Of a DNA stretch of 64,000 bases, positions 55,825-64,000 are shown piece by piece. Each line of letters starts with the position of its first letter. Position 1 is the stretch's first letter. The position numbers were made by a program, and so were the translations under genes. The stretch is from an uncultured Tateyamaria sp. (GTDB taxonomy: Bacteria > Pseudomonadota > Alphaproteobacteria > Rhodobacterales > Rhodobacteraceae). The DNA is taken from assembly GCF_947497045.1 (NCBI RefSeq), contig NZ_CANMEU010000006.1:124001-188000 (forward strand). Reading direction: 5' to 3'. A model generated the notes under the pieces. It did not search any database. It saw only the letters and a list, made by a program, of their open reading frames with translations, and was not told where the DNA came from.

Positions 55825-55825
55825 G

Positions 55826-56548
55826 ATGGCCTTTCGCTATACCCGCGCCGCAGACCTAAGACCCAGGCTGGGACTGATCGCCCTTCAGGCGGATCGCACG
55901 CTTGAGGATGACATGCGCCGCCTTCTGCCCCGCGAGGTCAGTTTGCTGGTGTCGCGCGTGCCCTCGGGGCTGGACGTGACATCCGACGCCCTAGCCGCGA
56001 TGGAGGGGCATCTGAGCACGTCCGCCGCACTGTTTCCCGATGGTCACGTCTTTGACGCCATTGGCTATGGGTGTACCTCAGGCACGGCGCAAATAGGGGC
56101 GGCGCAGGTCGCAGGCAAGGTGCGGGCCGGGGCGCAAGCCCATGCGGTGACCGAACCCGTGTCCGCCTTGATTGCCGCTTGCGCTGCCCTTGAGGTGCAC
56201 CGGATTGCCATTCTGTCACCCTATGTGGCCTCGGTATCGGACCGCCTGCGTGCCGTGTTGCAGGATGCCGCGATTGCTGCGCCCGTTCTGGGCAGCTTTG
56301 ATGAAGCCGAAGAGGCGGCGGTCAGCCAGATTGATGCGCCCTCGATCAATGCGGCGGCTGAAACCCTGATGTGCGGGGCAGAGGTGGAGGCATTATTCCT
56401 GTCGTGCACAAACCTGCGCACTCTGGACGTGATCGCACCGCTTGAATCCACGCTCGGCTGTCCAGTCTTGTCCAGCAATCTGGTGTTGGCGTGGGATATG
56501 CTGCGCCTTGCCGGACATGATGTGGGGATGCCACGCGATCTGCTGTGA
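55826..56548 (+). CDS. Asp/Glu racemase-family protein (EutA/maleate isomerase-like)
   Basis: 240 residues. Two cysteines in the expected positions (AIGYGCTSGTAQIGAAQVA and LFLSCTNLRTLDVI) mark a catalytic pair as in maleate isomerase, arylmalonate decarboxylase and EutA of ectoine use. RPRLGLIALQADRTLEDDM at the start is also typical. One base after the M24 gene. The exact reaction (racemisation, isomerisation or decarboxylation) is open. Confidence 0.83.
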   Translation: MAFRYTRAADLRPRLGLIALQADRTLEDDMRRLLPREVSLLVSRVPSGLDVTSDALAAMEGHLSTSAALFPDGHVFDAIGYGCTSGTAQIGAAQVAGKVRAGAQAHAVTEPVSALIAACAALEVHRIAILSPYVASVSDRLRAVLQDAAIAAPVLGSFDEAEEAAVSQIDAPSINAAAETLMCGAEVEALFLSCTNLRTLDVIAPLESTLGCPVLSSNLVLAWDMLRLAGHDVGMPRDLL

Positions 56549-56565
56549 AAGTCCCGAAATTATCG

Positions 56566-56628
56566 GGCCATATTGGCGCGCGCTTGCACTTGCATTGCGC
56601 GTCGTGGTTTCGTGTCGCCAATATGGCC
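56566..56628. repeat. Perfect 13-bp inverted repeat before otnK
   Basis: GGCCATATTGGCG at 56566-56578 and CGCCAATATGGCC at 56616-56628, 37 bases apart, in the 102-base gap between racemase and otnK genes. The inner part (GCGC and GCAT-rich) can pair further. It could be an operator pair or an RNA hairpin that lowers expression downstream. Confidence 0.75.
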
Positions 56629-56650
56629 GCAAAAGAGGTAAGCGCGCGCG

Positions 56651-57883
56651 ATGAAACTGGGATGTATTGGTGATGATTTCACCGGCTCAAGCGATCTGGC
56701 CAACACGCTGGCCAAAGAGGGGATGCGCACGACCCAATATACGGGCGTGCCCGCCCATGATGCCGACCCATCGGTCGAGGCGGGGGTGGTTGCACTCAAA
56801 TCCCGCTCCATCGCCCCACAAGAGGCGGTGCGCAAATCCCTGGAGGCGCTGGAATGGTTGCGCGCACAGGGCTGCACGCAGTTCTTTTTCAAGTATTGCT
56901 CGACCTTTGACAGCACGCCGCAAGGCAATATCGGCCCTGTCGCGGATGCGCTGGCCGAGGTGCTTGAGGCGCATCGGGTCATTGTGTGCCCTGCATTTCC
57001 CGGCACCGGGCGATCCGTCTATCAGGGCCATTTGTTTGTGAATGACGTCCTGCTGAGCGAAAGCGGGATGCAGAACCATCCGCTAACCCCGATGACGGAC
57101 CCGGACCTGCGCCGTTGGCTGGGCCAGCAATCAAGTCATATCGTAGGGCATGTGGGGGCGGAGGCCGTGTTCCAGGGTGCCGGGGCGATTGCTGCCGCTT
57201 TGGCCGCGCAGCAGGCCGCAGGCCATCGTCATATCGTTGTGGATGCGATCCGCGATGCGGATTTGCGCGCCATTGGGGCCGCAGCCCGGGATTTGCGGTT
57301 GATCACGGGGGGATCGGGGGTCGCGCTTGGGTTGCCTGCCAACTTCGGATGCGTGGCGGGCGCAGTGCCATGGCAGGGGCAGGACGGGCGTGCGATTGCG
57401 CTATCGGGCTCGTGTTCGACCGCGACACGGGCACAGGTGGTACAGCATGCCCTCAGCCATCCAACACGCGAGATCATCGTAGCGGATGTCATTGAGGGAC
57501 GACTGACGGTGCAGGATATGGCGGATTGGCTGTTGGAACAGACTGGCGTGCCGCTGGCCTACAGCTCGGCCGACCCCGAAGAGGTGCGGCGCGTACAGGA
57601 TAGGTTCGGACGAGATCGCGCCGCCGCGGCCCTTGAGGGGTTCTTTGCCGAAGTGGCCCAATTGGCGCGGGCACGCGGGGCCACGCGGATCATCACGGCG
57701 GGTGGCGAAACCTCTGGTGCGGTGGTCGAGGGGTTGGGGCTGACCACGTTTGAGATTGGCCCCGAAATCGACCCTGGCGTGCCGGCGCTACGTGCCGGTT
57801 CTGATTTGGTCGTTGCGCTCAAATCCGGAAATTTCGGCGCGCCGGACTTCTTTGCGAAAGCGGATGGGGTGCTGGCCGGATGA
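56651..57883 (+). CDS. otnK: 3-oxo-tetronate kinase
   Basis: 410 residues, DUF1537 family. MKLGCIGDDFTGSSDLANTL at the start, then CSTFDSTPQGNIGPVADAL, CPAFPGTGRSVYQGHLFVND, GSCSTATRAQVVQ and the C-terminal ITAGGETSGAVVEGLGLTTF nucleotide site. OtnK phosphorylates 3-oxo-tetronates in D-erythronate/L-threonate breakdown. AGAGG precedes the ATG. Overlaps otnC by four bases. Confidence 0.92.
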   Translation: MKLGCIGDDFTGSSDLANTLAKEGMRTTQYTGVPAHDADPSVEAGVVALKSRSIAPQEAVRKSLEALEWLRAQGCTQFFFKYCSTFDSTPQGNIGPVADALAEVLEAHRVIVCPAFPGTGRSVYQGHLFVNDVLLSESGMQNHPLTPMTDPDLRRWLGQQSSHIVGHVGAEAVFQGAGAIAAALAAQQAAGHRHIVVDAIRDADLRAIGAAARDLRLITGGSGVALGLPANFGCVAGAVPWQGQDGRAIALSGSCSTATRAQVVQHALSHPTREIIVADVIEGRLTVQDMADWLLEQTGVPLAYSSADPEEVRRVQDRFGRDRAAAALEGFFAEVAQLARARGATRIITAGGETSGAVVEGLGLTTFEIGPEIDPGVPALRAGSDLVVALKSGNFGAPDFFAKADGVLAG

Positions 57884-58530
57884 GCAGTGAAAGCGCGCTG
57901 CGCGAACAGATATGCGTTCTGGCCAAGTCGCTGTTCGACCGGGGGTTGACCCATGGCTCGACCGGGAACATCTCGGCGCGGACCGAGGATGGGGGGCTGC
58001 TTGTATCACCCACGGGCACCAGTTTCGGGCGGCTTGACCCCGGACGGCTCAGTCGGTTTGACCTACATGGCCAGCACGTCGCGGGCGATGCGCCGACCAA
58101 GGAGATGCCGCTGCATTCAGCATTTTATGACACGCGCAGCACGGCGGGCGCGGTGGTGCATCTACACAGTTGCCATTCGGTTGCGTTGTCGATGCTGCCC
58201 GGCGCGGATACGGACAACTTCCTGCCGCCGCTCACGCCCTATGGGATTATGAAACTGGGCAAGGTGACCTTGCTGCCCTTCTTTCTGCCCGGCGATCCGG
58301 CCATGGGCGAGGCGGTGCGCAGCCTTGCCGGGAAACGCGCTGCGGTGATGCTGGCCAATCACGGCCCCGTTGTGGCGGGCATGGACGTCGAGGCTGCGTG
58401 CAATGCCATTGAAGAGCTTGAGGACACCGCGCGCCTCGCGCTGATCACGCGTGGACTGTCGCCCCAGGCGCTGAACGCGGATCAGATCGCAGCGGTGGTG
58501 CGCAAGTTCGATGTCGACTGGGACGGCTAG
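57880..58530 (+). CDS. otnC: 3-oxo-tetronate 4-phosphate decarboxylase (class II aldolase fold)
   Basis: 216 residues. GLTHGSTGNISARTEDGGLL and LVSPTGTSFGRLDPGRLS bind phosphate; Glu in PTKEMPLHSAFYDTR and His in VVHLHSCHSVALS with the later ANHGPVVAG His form the metal site. Partner of OtnK, giving dihydroxyacetone phosphate and CO2. Convergent with the GMC gene, overlapping by four bases. Confidence 0.9.
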   Translation: MSSESALREQICVLAKSLFDRGLTHGSTGNISARTEDGGLLVSPTGTSFGRLDPGRLSRFDLHGQHVAGDAPTKEMPLHSAFYDTRSTAGAVVHLHSCHSVALSMLPGADTDNFLPPLTPYGIMKLGKVTLLPFFLPGDPAMGEAVRSLAGKRAAVMLANHGPVVAGMDVEAACNAIEELEDTARLALITRGLSPQALNADQIAAVVRKFDVDWDG

Positions 58531-60122
58531 GCCGACGCGCGGATCAAGTCGGATGCCTTTTCCCCGATCATAATGGCGGGCGCGTTGGTGTTGCCGCTGA
58601 CGATTTCGGGCATGATCGAACAATCCGCTACGCGCAAACCTGTAATCCCGTGCACCCGCAGGTCCGCATCGACGACGGCGCTTTTGTCCTGGCCCATCTT
58701 GCAGGTGCCTGTGGGGTGATAGATCGATGCCGTGTTGTTGCGCGCCCAATCAAGCGTGGCGTCATAATCATCCATCGGCAGGTCAGCGTGCGGGCGGAAC
58801 TCCTCGGAAATCTTTGAGGTGAGCGGCGCGTGCCGCGCGATCCGGCGCGCTATATTGACGCCTTCCACGATGGTGCGGCAGTCGGTTTCGGTGCTGAGAT
58901 AGTTCGGAATGATCTTGGGGTAGGCACGGCCATCTTTGCTTGCCAGCCGGATTTCACCTTTGGATTCAGGGCGCAACTGGCAGACCGACATGGTGAAGGC
59001 CGAAAATTTGTCCGCCCCCTTGCCGGGGTTCTCGGCCGATAGCGGTTGGACGTGGAACTGGATGTCGGGCGTTTCCAGATCATCGCGGGTCTTCATAAAG
59101 CCGGTCGCCAGGCTGGCCGCCATGGTCATCGGTCCCGCACGGAACATCAGGTACTTGAGACCGATCTTGGCCTGTCCGAACAGGCTGCCGACCTCATCGT
59201 TCAGGGTTGGTTCGTTGCATTTGTAGACCAGCCGCGCCTGCAAATGGTCCTGCATGTTCTTGCCCACGCCCGGCAGGTCGGCGACGACATCTATGCCGTG
59301 GCGCTTCAGTTGCGCGGCCTCACCCAGACCTGACAGCATCAGCAGTTGAGGCGAGTTGATGGCCCCGCCGGACAGGATAACCTCGGACCGGGATATGATC
59401 GTGTGCAGGTTCCCGGCCTTGTCGCGATAGGTGACGCCCGTGGCGCGCTTGTCGGTGATTTCGACCTTTTCGACCTGCGCATGGGTGATGATTTGCAAGT
59501 TCTTGCGGTCTTTTACCGGGTTCAGGAACGCAACAGCAGACGAACAGCGCCGCCCGTTGCGCGCCGTCAGTTGAAAGAACCCGACCCCTTCCTGTTCGGC
59601 CCCGTTGTAATCAGGATTGAACTTGTACCCCGCGGCCTGGGCCGCAGCGACCCAGGCATCCGTGATCGGGCGCTGGATACGCATGTTGGACACTGACAAC
59701 CCGCCCTGATCACCGTGAAACTCATCTGCCCCGCGCTCGTTCTGCTCGGAGCGCTTGAACAGCGGCAACACATCATCCCACGCCCAACCGCGATTGCCCA
59801 TCTGAGCCCACCGGTCATAATCCTGAGGTTGTCCACGGACATAGAGCAGACCATTCAGCGAGGAGGAGCCGCCCAATACCTTGCCGCGTGGCCACTCGAT
59901 CGAACGCCCGTTCAGCCCCGGATCGGGTTCGGTTTTGTAACACCAATCCACGCTGGGGTTGTGGATGGTTTTAAAATATCCCACCGGAATGTGAATCCAT
60001 GGGTTAAGGTCACGACCACCGGCTTCGAGGAGAATCACTTTTTTGGAGGGGTCCGCACTGAGGCGGTTGGCAATCACGCAACCTGCGGAACCTGCACCAA
60101 CAATGATGTAATCGGCTTCCAT
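58527..60122 (-). CDS. GMC-family (choline-dehydrogenase-like) oxidoreductase
   Basis: 531 residues. FAD-binding DYIIVGAGSAGCVIANRLSA, GRSIEWPRGKVLGGSSSLNG and the active-site region IYHPTGTCKMGQDKSAVVDA with the catalytic His. AGGRDLNPWIHIPVGYFKT resembles alcohol dehydrogenases acting on small polar alcohols. Divergent from the TRAP operon across 111 bases, so probably co-regulated. It could oxidise the imported compound. Confidence 0.93.
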   Translation of the reverse strand: MEADYIIVGAGSAGCVIANRLSADPSKKVILLEAGGRDLNPWIHIPVGYFKTIHNPSVDWCYKTEPDPGLNGRSIEWPRGKVLGGSSSLNGLLYVRGQPQDYDRWAQMGNRGWAWDDVLPLFKRSEQNERGADEFHGDQGGLSVSNMRIQRPITDAWVAAAQAAGYKFNPDYNGAEQEGVGFFQLTARNGRRCSSAVAFLNPVKDRKNLQIITHAQVEKVEITDKRATGVTYRDKAGNLHTIISRSEVILSGGAINSPQLLMLSGLGEAAQLKRHGIDVVADLPGVGKNMQDHLQARLVYKCNEPTLNDEVGSLFGQAKIGLKYLMFRAGPMTMAASLATGFMKTRDDLETPDIQFHVQPLSAENPGKGADKFSAFTMSVCQLRPESKGEIRLASKDGRAYPKIIPNYLSTETDCRTIVEGVNIARRIARHAPLTSKISEEFRPHADLPMDDYDATLDWARNNTASIYHPTGTCKMGQDKSAVVDADLRVHGITGLRVADCSIMPEIVSGNTNAPAIMIGEKASDLIRASA

Positions 60123-60192
60123 GATTTCACCCTCTCTCGCAATTTATTCAAAAAAAGACTATGCAGATTGATCTCCCTGCGCTAGCATTTTC

Positions 60193-60209
60193 TGAGATAA
60201 AACGTCTCA
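60193..60209. promoter_or_regulatory. Inverted repeat in the GMC-TRAP divergent promoter
   Basis: TGAGA-taaaacg-TCTCA lies in the 111-base gap between the divergent genes, 25 bases before the dctP start with its GGGAGGA. Size and position suit an IclR-type operator, but the link to the regulator at 63648 is inference. Confidence 0.5.
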
Positions 60210-60233
60210 ATAATATGCATCAGGGAGGATAGC

Positions 60234-61463
60234 ATGGGAGTAGGAAACAAGATCAACGGCATTTCACGCCGGGATTTGTTCAGGGTGGCTGGTCGCTACG
60301 GCATGAGCTCGACGCTTATGGCAGCGGGTGGCTTTGGCGGCGCGATGAGCCTTGCCAACCTCGCAGCGGCGGCAGAGTCCACATATGAAAAGCGCTTTGC
60401 CAAGCCCGCCAAACATACGCTCAAGTTCGGCGCTGCCGGCTTTAACCAGCGTAACCTGTTGATTGAACGGGCTGGTGCGTTGGAATTTGCCCGCGATCTG
60501 GAAAGCCGGACCGACGGCGAAATTCGCATCGAGTTCATCGGCGACAACCAGATCTGTGGTCAGCTGAGCTGCGTTGAAAAAGCGCAGCAGGGTATCGTCG
60601 ATATCTATGCGGCCTCCACGCAGAACTCCGCCGGTGGTGCGCCATATCTGAACGTGCTGGACTACGCCTACATGTTCCGCAATCGGGCCGATCAGTACCA
60701 TTTCATGTACAGCCCCGAATCGCAGCGCATCCTGCGCGAGCCTTTCGAAAAGCGTCACGGCCTGAAATTCCTGTTCACCCACGCAGAGCTTCGCGGGATC
60801 CAGTTGGGTCTGGCGTGGGAAGACAGACCCACCGTCACAAAAATCGAAGAGCTGTTTGGCACTAAAAACCGCGTTACGGGCACCCAGTTGGGCCGGATCG
60901 CAATGAATGCCTTGAACCTGAATCCGGTTCCGGTTGCGTGGGAAGAAACCCTTGATGGTCTCAAGCAGGGCCTGATTGATGGTGCTGAAACATGGGCGTC
61001 GGCCGTGGCCTATGCCAACATGTCGCCAGTGGTCAGCCAGTCGGTCGATCTGCGCTTCTTCTGCGGCACAGAGCATACGGCGATGAACGCTTCGGTGTTC
61101 GACGGCCTTGACGGTAATCTGCAAGACGCAGTCATGGAATCCTCGTATCTTGCGCAGGTCCATGTTCAGGCCGCCAACGAAGCCGCACTGGTCAACACGG
61201 TCGGTCACTCCGATCCACAACTGCCAAACACGATTTTCGCACAAAACAACGTGCGCAACGCGTTTCTGGCCGATGACCAGATCAAGATTGCCGAAGAGAT
61301 GTGTTCGCCCGAGTTCCAGCCCCAACTGTGGGAAGAATGGCGCGAGCGGATCAACGGCTGGGCCGGTGGTATCGACACGTATCAGGACATCTATAACGAA
61401 GTGCGCACGAACTCGCACACGTTGGCCGAAAACGTGGAACCCCGCCGCTGGTGGAAAGCCTAA
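60234..61463 (+). CDS. TRAP transporter substrate-binding protein
   Basis: 409 residues, DctP family. A twin-arginine signal is seen (ISRRDLFRVAGRYGM, then a hydrophobic stretch to AAA), so it is likely exported folded. LKFGAAGFNQRNLLIERAGA, YLNVLDYAYMFRNRADQY and GVVAWEETLDGLKQGLID-like segments with DGAETW mark the fold. Longer than most DctP proteins. First gene of a dctPQM operon. Confidence 0.9.
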   Translation: MGVGNKINGISRRDLFRVAGRYGMSSTLMAAGGFGGAMSLANLAAAAESTYEKRFAKPAKHTLKFGAAGFNQRNLLIERAGALEFARDLESRTDGEIRIEFIGDNQICGQLSCVEKAQQGIVDIYAASTQNSAGGAPYLNVLDYAYMFRNRADQYHFMYSPESQRILREPFEKRHGLKFLFTHAELRGIQLGLAWEDRPTVTKIEELFGTKNRVTGTQLGRIAMNALNLNPVPVAWEETLDGLKQGLIDGAETWASAVAYANMSPVVSQSVDLRFFCGTEHTAMNASVFDGLDGNLQDAVMESSYLAQVHVQAANEAALVNTVGHSDPQLPNTIFAQNNVRNAFLADDQIKIAEEMCSPEFQPQLWEEWRERINGWAGGIDTYQDIYNEVRTNSHTLAENVEPRRWWKA

Positions 61464-61481
61464 GATACTGAAACAATCGGT

Positions 61482-61505
61482 GGACCGGCCCCTTCGGGCC
61501 GGTCC
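61482..61505 (+). repeat. Intercistronic hairpin after the TRAP binding-protein gene
   Basis: GGACCGGCCC-cttc-GGGCCGGTCC, a perfect 10-bp stem without a T run, 19 bases after the stop. Such hairpins keep binding-protein messages abundant relative to permease messages. Confidence 0.7.
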
Positions 61506-61589
61506 ATATCACTTAATGCCACCCAATTGCGGGTGTGATGTGACCGTCCGCCAAGTGACGGCACTGGCGTAAAAATGGAGGGGGACCGG

Positions 61590-62258
61590 ATGTCAGTCTG
61601 GGCAGACGCGATCGGGGTGTTTTCCGCGATCCTCACAAACGATTCATTCGAAATGAAAAACGCGTTCCGCACCCAGGGTGCGTATTTGGCTTTTGGCATC
61701 TTGACGTTGCTTGGGGGGACGTTGATGGCGTTTCTGTTCAAGCGCATCCCGCTGCTGGATCGCCATTTTGAGCGAACGATTATCATCTATGCCTATCTGA
61801 TTATCGCCTGGATCATCTTTTCGGGTGTGGTGCAGCGCTTTGCGCTCAACGGTCAGCCGCCTTGGTCTTCGACCATTCCGCCCCTTCTGTTCATGGTGAT
61901 GGTCTGGTTTGGCTGTTCCTTCAACGTCAAGCTGCGCACCCATCTCAGCTTTTCCGAATTCCGCTCCAATATGCCCCCCAAGGCGCAGCTGGTGGTGCTG
62001 AGCCTGGATGCGGTGCTGTGGCTGGTGTTCTGCATGATCTGCATGACCACGACCGCGCGCATCACCGCCAACTCTTCGGCGAACTTCCAGATCGTGCTTG
62101 GCACCGACGATTTCATGCAGTGGTGGTTCATTATCACTGTGCCCATCGCTTTCGTGGTGATGGCGGGGCGGGTCATCGAAAACCTGCTCGAGGATTACAG
62201 CAACTACCGCAACGGCAAGCCGTTGATTGAACAAGCGGTTATCGGGGGAGAGACATAA
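61590..62258 (+). CDS. TRAP transporter small permease
   Basis: 222 residues, DctQ type, with four main membrane helices (AYLAFGILTLLGGTLMAFLF, IIIYAYLIIAWIIFSGVVQR, LSLDAVLWLVFCMICMTTT, WWFIITVPIAFVVMAGRVIE). ATG at 61590 follows GGAGGGGGA; ATG 61575 is less likely. Larger than usual DctQ. One base overlap with the next gene. Confidence 0.87.
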   Translation: MSVWADAIGVFSAILTNDSFEMKNAFRTQGAYLAFGILTLLGGTLMAFLFKRIPLLDRHFERTIIIYAYLIIAWIIFSGVVQRFALNGQPPWSSTIPPLLFMVMVWFGCSFNVKLRTHLSFSEFRSNMPPKAQLVVLSLDAVLWLVFCMICMTTTARITANSSANFQIVLGTDDFMQWWFIITVPIAFVVMAGRVIENLLEDYSNYRNGKPLIEQAVIGGET

Positions 62259-63616
62259 TGGCTGACGGGACTCTGATCACCCTGATCTCGATCGGTGTGA
62301 CCTTGCTGTTTATGCTGGGCACGCCGGTTTTGCTGGTCATCTTTTACTGGACAGTAGGATGCAGCCTTGTGTTGGGCCTGCAACTGGACAACACGGGCAA
62401 CGAGTTGCTCAATACATTCAACAAAGGCTTTGCCCTTCTGGCGATGCCCCTGTTCATCCTGACCGGGGATTTGATCAACGTGTCCGGCATTGCCAAACGA
62501 TTATCGGACTTTGCCTATGCCTGCCTTGGCTGGCTGCGCGGCGGTCTGGCGATGGCGGCCATCGGGGCGTGCGGATTGTTTGCTGCGATTTCGGGGTCGA
62601 ACTCGGCCACGACGGCGACCATCGGGTCGATGTTGCACCCGGAAATGGTCAAAGGCGGTTATGACGAACGCTTCAGCGCGGCCACGGCGGCGGCGGGCGG
62701 GACGGTCGGGATCATCATCCCGCCCTCGATCATCTTTATCGTTTACGGGTTCCTGATGAACCTGCCGATTTCGGACCTGTTTGTGGCGGGTATCATTCCC
62801 GGTGCACTGATGGTGTTTGGTATGCAGTTCGCCGCCTGGATCATCTGCCGCCTCAATGGCTGGGGGGTTCTGATCCCGTTGCAACTGAACCGGGTTCTGA
62901 AAACCGCGTTCGGGGCGTGGCTGGGGTTCTTTGCCATCGGGCTTGTGCTTTGGGGCATTTACACCGGCAAGTTTTCCCCGACCGAAGCGGCGGGGGTCAC
63001 GGTGGGCTTTTGTATCATCGTGGGACTGATCTGTTATCCGCTCAACAAGATGATGGCCAGGGACGCAGACCGGGATGTGAATGACAAAGGCTATAGCGAG
63101 ATGTTCGTTGTCGAAGGGTTCACCATCCCCCAGATCCCGTCCATCGTGGTCCGTTCGGCCCAGATTACGGGCATTCTGGCCCCGCTGATTGCAATCTCGA
63201 TTGCGATGCAGCAGGTGCTGTCCGCCCTTGGCGCGCAGGAGATCATCGGGAACTTCGTGACCGGAATGGGGGGCTATCATGCGGTCCTGTTCACCTCGAT
63301 GGTCATCGTGTTCTTTTCAGGGATGATCCTTGAATCCCTGCCTGTGACGATTATTCTGGCGCCGATCCTTGCGCCGATTGCAGCCTCCGTGGGTATTGAT
63401 CCGATCCACTTCTCGGTGATCTTCCTTGTGGGTGCCTCGATTGGCTTCATTACGCCGCCATATGGGCTGAACCTCTACGTGGCGTCAGGTGTGACGGGGG
63501 TTCCGTATTTCAAACTGCTCCGCTACATCGTGCCCTACCTGGTGGCGTTGATCTCGGTTTGGGTTATTGTTGCATTGACCCCCGATCTGGCGCTGATGCT
63601 GCTGCCAGAGAGATAA
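62258..63616 (+). CDS. TRAP transporter large permease
   Basis: 452 residues, DctM type, about twelve helices. AMPLFILTGDLINVSGIAKR, then AISGSNSATTATIGSMLHPEM, GGTVGIIIPPSIIFIVYGFL and ASIGFITPPYGLNLYVASGV are the two conserved halves of the transport core. Sodium-driven uptake together with the binding protein and small permease. Confidence 0.95.
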   Translation: MADGTLITLISIGVTLLFMLGTPVLLVIFYWTVGCSLVLGLQLDNTGNELLNTFNKGFALLAMPLFILTGDLINVSGIAKRLSDFAYACLGWLRGGLAMAAIGACGLFAAISGSNSATTATIGSMLHPEMVKGGYDERFSAATAAAGGTVGIIIPPSIIFIVYGFLMNLPISDLFVAGIIPGALMVFGMQFAAWIICRLNGWGVLIPLQLNRVLKTAFGAWLGFFAIGLVLWGIYTGKFSPTEAAGVTVGFCIIVGLICYPLNKMMARDADRDVNDKGYSEMFVVEGFTIPQIPSIVVRSAQITGILAPLIAISIAMQQVLSALGAQEIIGNFVTGMGGYHAVLFTSMVIVFFSGMILESLPVTIILAPILAPIAASVGIDPIHFSVIFLVGASIGFITPPYGLNLYVASGVTGVPYFKLLRYIVPYLVALISVWVIVALTPDLALMLLPER

Positions 63617-63647
63617 AGCGCTATTCATAATCACAACTGAGTGAGAC

Positions 63648-64000
63648 ATGCCTGACGATCACCGCCCCCGCAAGGAACACCAAATCCCCACCAATCTGCG
63701 TTTGCTGATGGTGATGGAAGAGGTGGCCAAGCGCGGGGTGGCCGTCAAACCCGTGGACCTTATCGAGGCCCTCGGGCTGCCCAAGCCCACCGTGCACCGC
63801 TTGCTGCAAACAGCCGAGGCCGAGGGGTTCTTGCAACGTGATCTGGATGGGCGCAGCTATGGCCCCGGTGCCCGACTGCGGGCGCTTGCGGTATCAACGA
63901 TGTCGTCGGAACATTTGCGCACCGCCCGTCTGACCATCCTGCGCGGCGTTGCCGAAGAGATTGGCGAGACTTGCAATCTGGCCACCCCGGACCGCGAGGG
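63648..64000 (+). CDS. IclR-family regulator, 5' part
   Basis: 117 codons to the window end, no stop yet. IPTNLRLLMVMEEVAKRGVA, VKPVDLIEALGLPKPTVHRL, LQTAEAEGFLQRDLDGRSYG is the IclR winged helix; the ligand domain begins with ARLTILRGVAEEIGETCNLA. It starts 31 bases after dctM, with TGAGTGAGA before the ATG. Probably senses the imported substrate and controls this island. Confidence 0.9.
   Translation, partial: MPDDHRPRKEHQIPTNLRLLMVMEEVAKRGVAVKPVDLIEALGLPKPTVHRLLQTAEAEGFLQRDLDGRSYGPGARLRALAVSTMSSEHLRTARLTILRGVAEEIGETCNLATPDRE

Noticed and set aside
53645-56548. Ectoine utilisation operon (eutA, eutB, eutD)
   Set aside because: Three enzymes resemble Eut proteins, but the cyclodeaminase (EutC), the deacetylase (EutE/DoeB) and ectoine transport genes are missing and otnK/otnC follow. 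Ectoine is only one candidate.
60264-61418. 384-codon open frame opposite the TRAP binding-protein gene
   Set aside because: Mirror of a gene with clear homology and signal peptide; no support of its own.

Overview
The window looks like chromosome of a marine alphaproteobacterium of the family Rhodobacteraceae (Roseobacter group). Reasons are the high GC, the atpA-G-D-C order followed by an H-type lectin gene, the Hsp20-DUF1150 pair, lgt next to an NDUFAF7-like methyltransferase and pgeF, a DUF2161 nuclease-like gene, a fused Sat/APS kinase, and a TRAP transporter beside an IclR regulator. No rRNA, tRNA or CRISPR array was seen.

Layout: 1-3.9 kb is the F1 part of the ATP synthase operon (atpA cut by the window edge), with an AT-richer 63-codon gene wedged between atpG and atpD. 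4.0-6.75 kb holds an H-type lectin gene and a three-gene polar amino acid ABC importer. 6847-16106 is a decayed Mu-like transposable prophage of 9,260 bp. Its two ends are recognisable: both start 5'-TGT, they carry five copies of a 21-bp transposase-site-like repeat in inverted orientation, and they are flanked by the same 5-bp duplication CCAGG. Inside are a cI-type repressor, a Ner-like gene, a ParB-like gene, a broken muA, an intact muB and a few tail genes. At least four deletions removed most of the virion genes and produced one in-frame chimera of three tail proteins.

16.2-53.4 kb is mostly housekeeping: prs, ribF, a manganese-type pyrophosphatase, groESL behind a CIRCE-type operator, purEK, Hsp20, Sat/APS kinase, trxB, lgt, ubiK, proC, tdk, arsH and a FabH-like gene. 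Mixed in are less ordinary genes: a membrane ferredoxin-adenylate cyclase fusion, a cNMP-binding patatin, an orphan phnM, a membrane-anchored LuxR-type protein and a leader with two five-codon cistrons. A candidate structured RNA resembling 6S RNA lies at 48.1 kb. Two families of palindromic elements recur in the gaps. One sits 6-10 nt after stop codons of atpD, ppaC, sat and trxB and shows a compensatory base-pair change.

53.6-64.0 kb is a catabolic island: a PLP lyase, an M24 hydrolase, an Asp/Glu-racemase-family enzyme, OtnK and OtnC, a divergent GMC oxidoreductase, a complete TRAP transporter and an IclR regulator cut by the window end. Together they suggest uptake and breakdown of a small, possibly four-carbon or amino-substituted acid; the substrate cannot be read from sequence.
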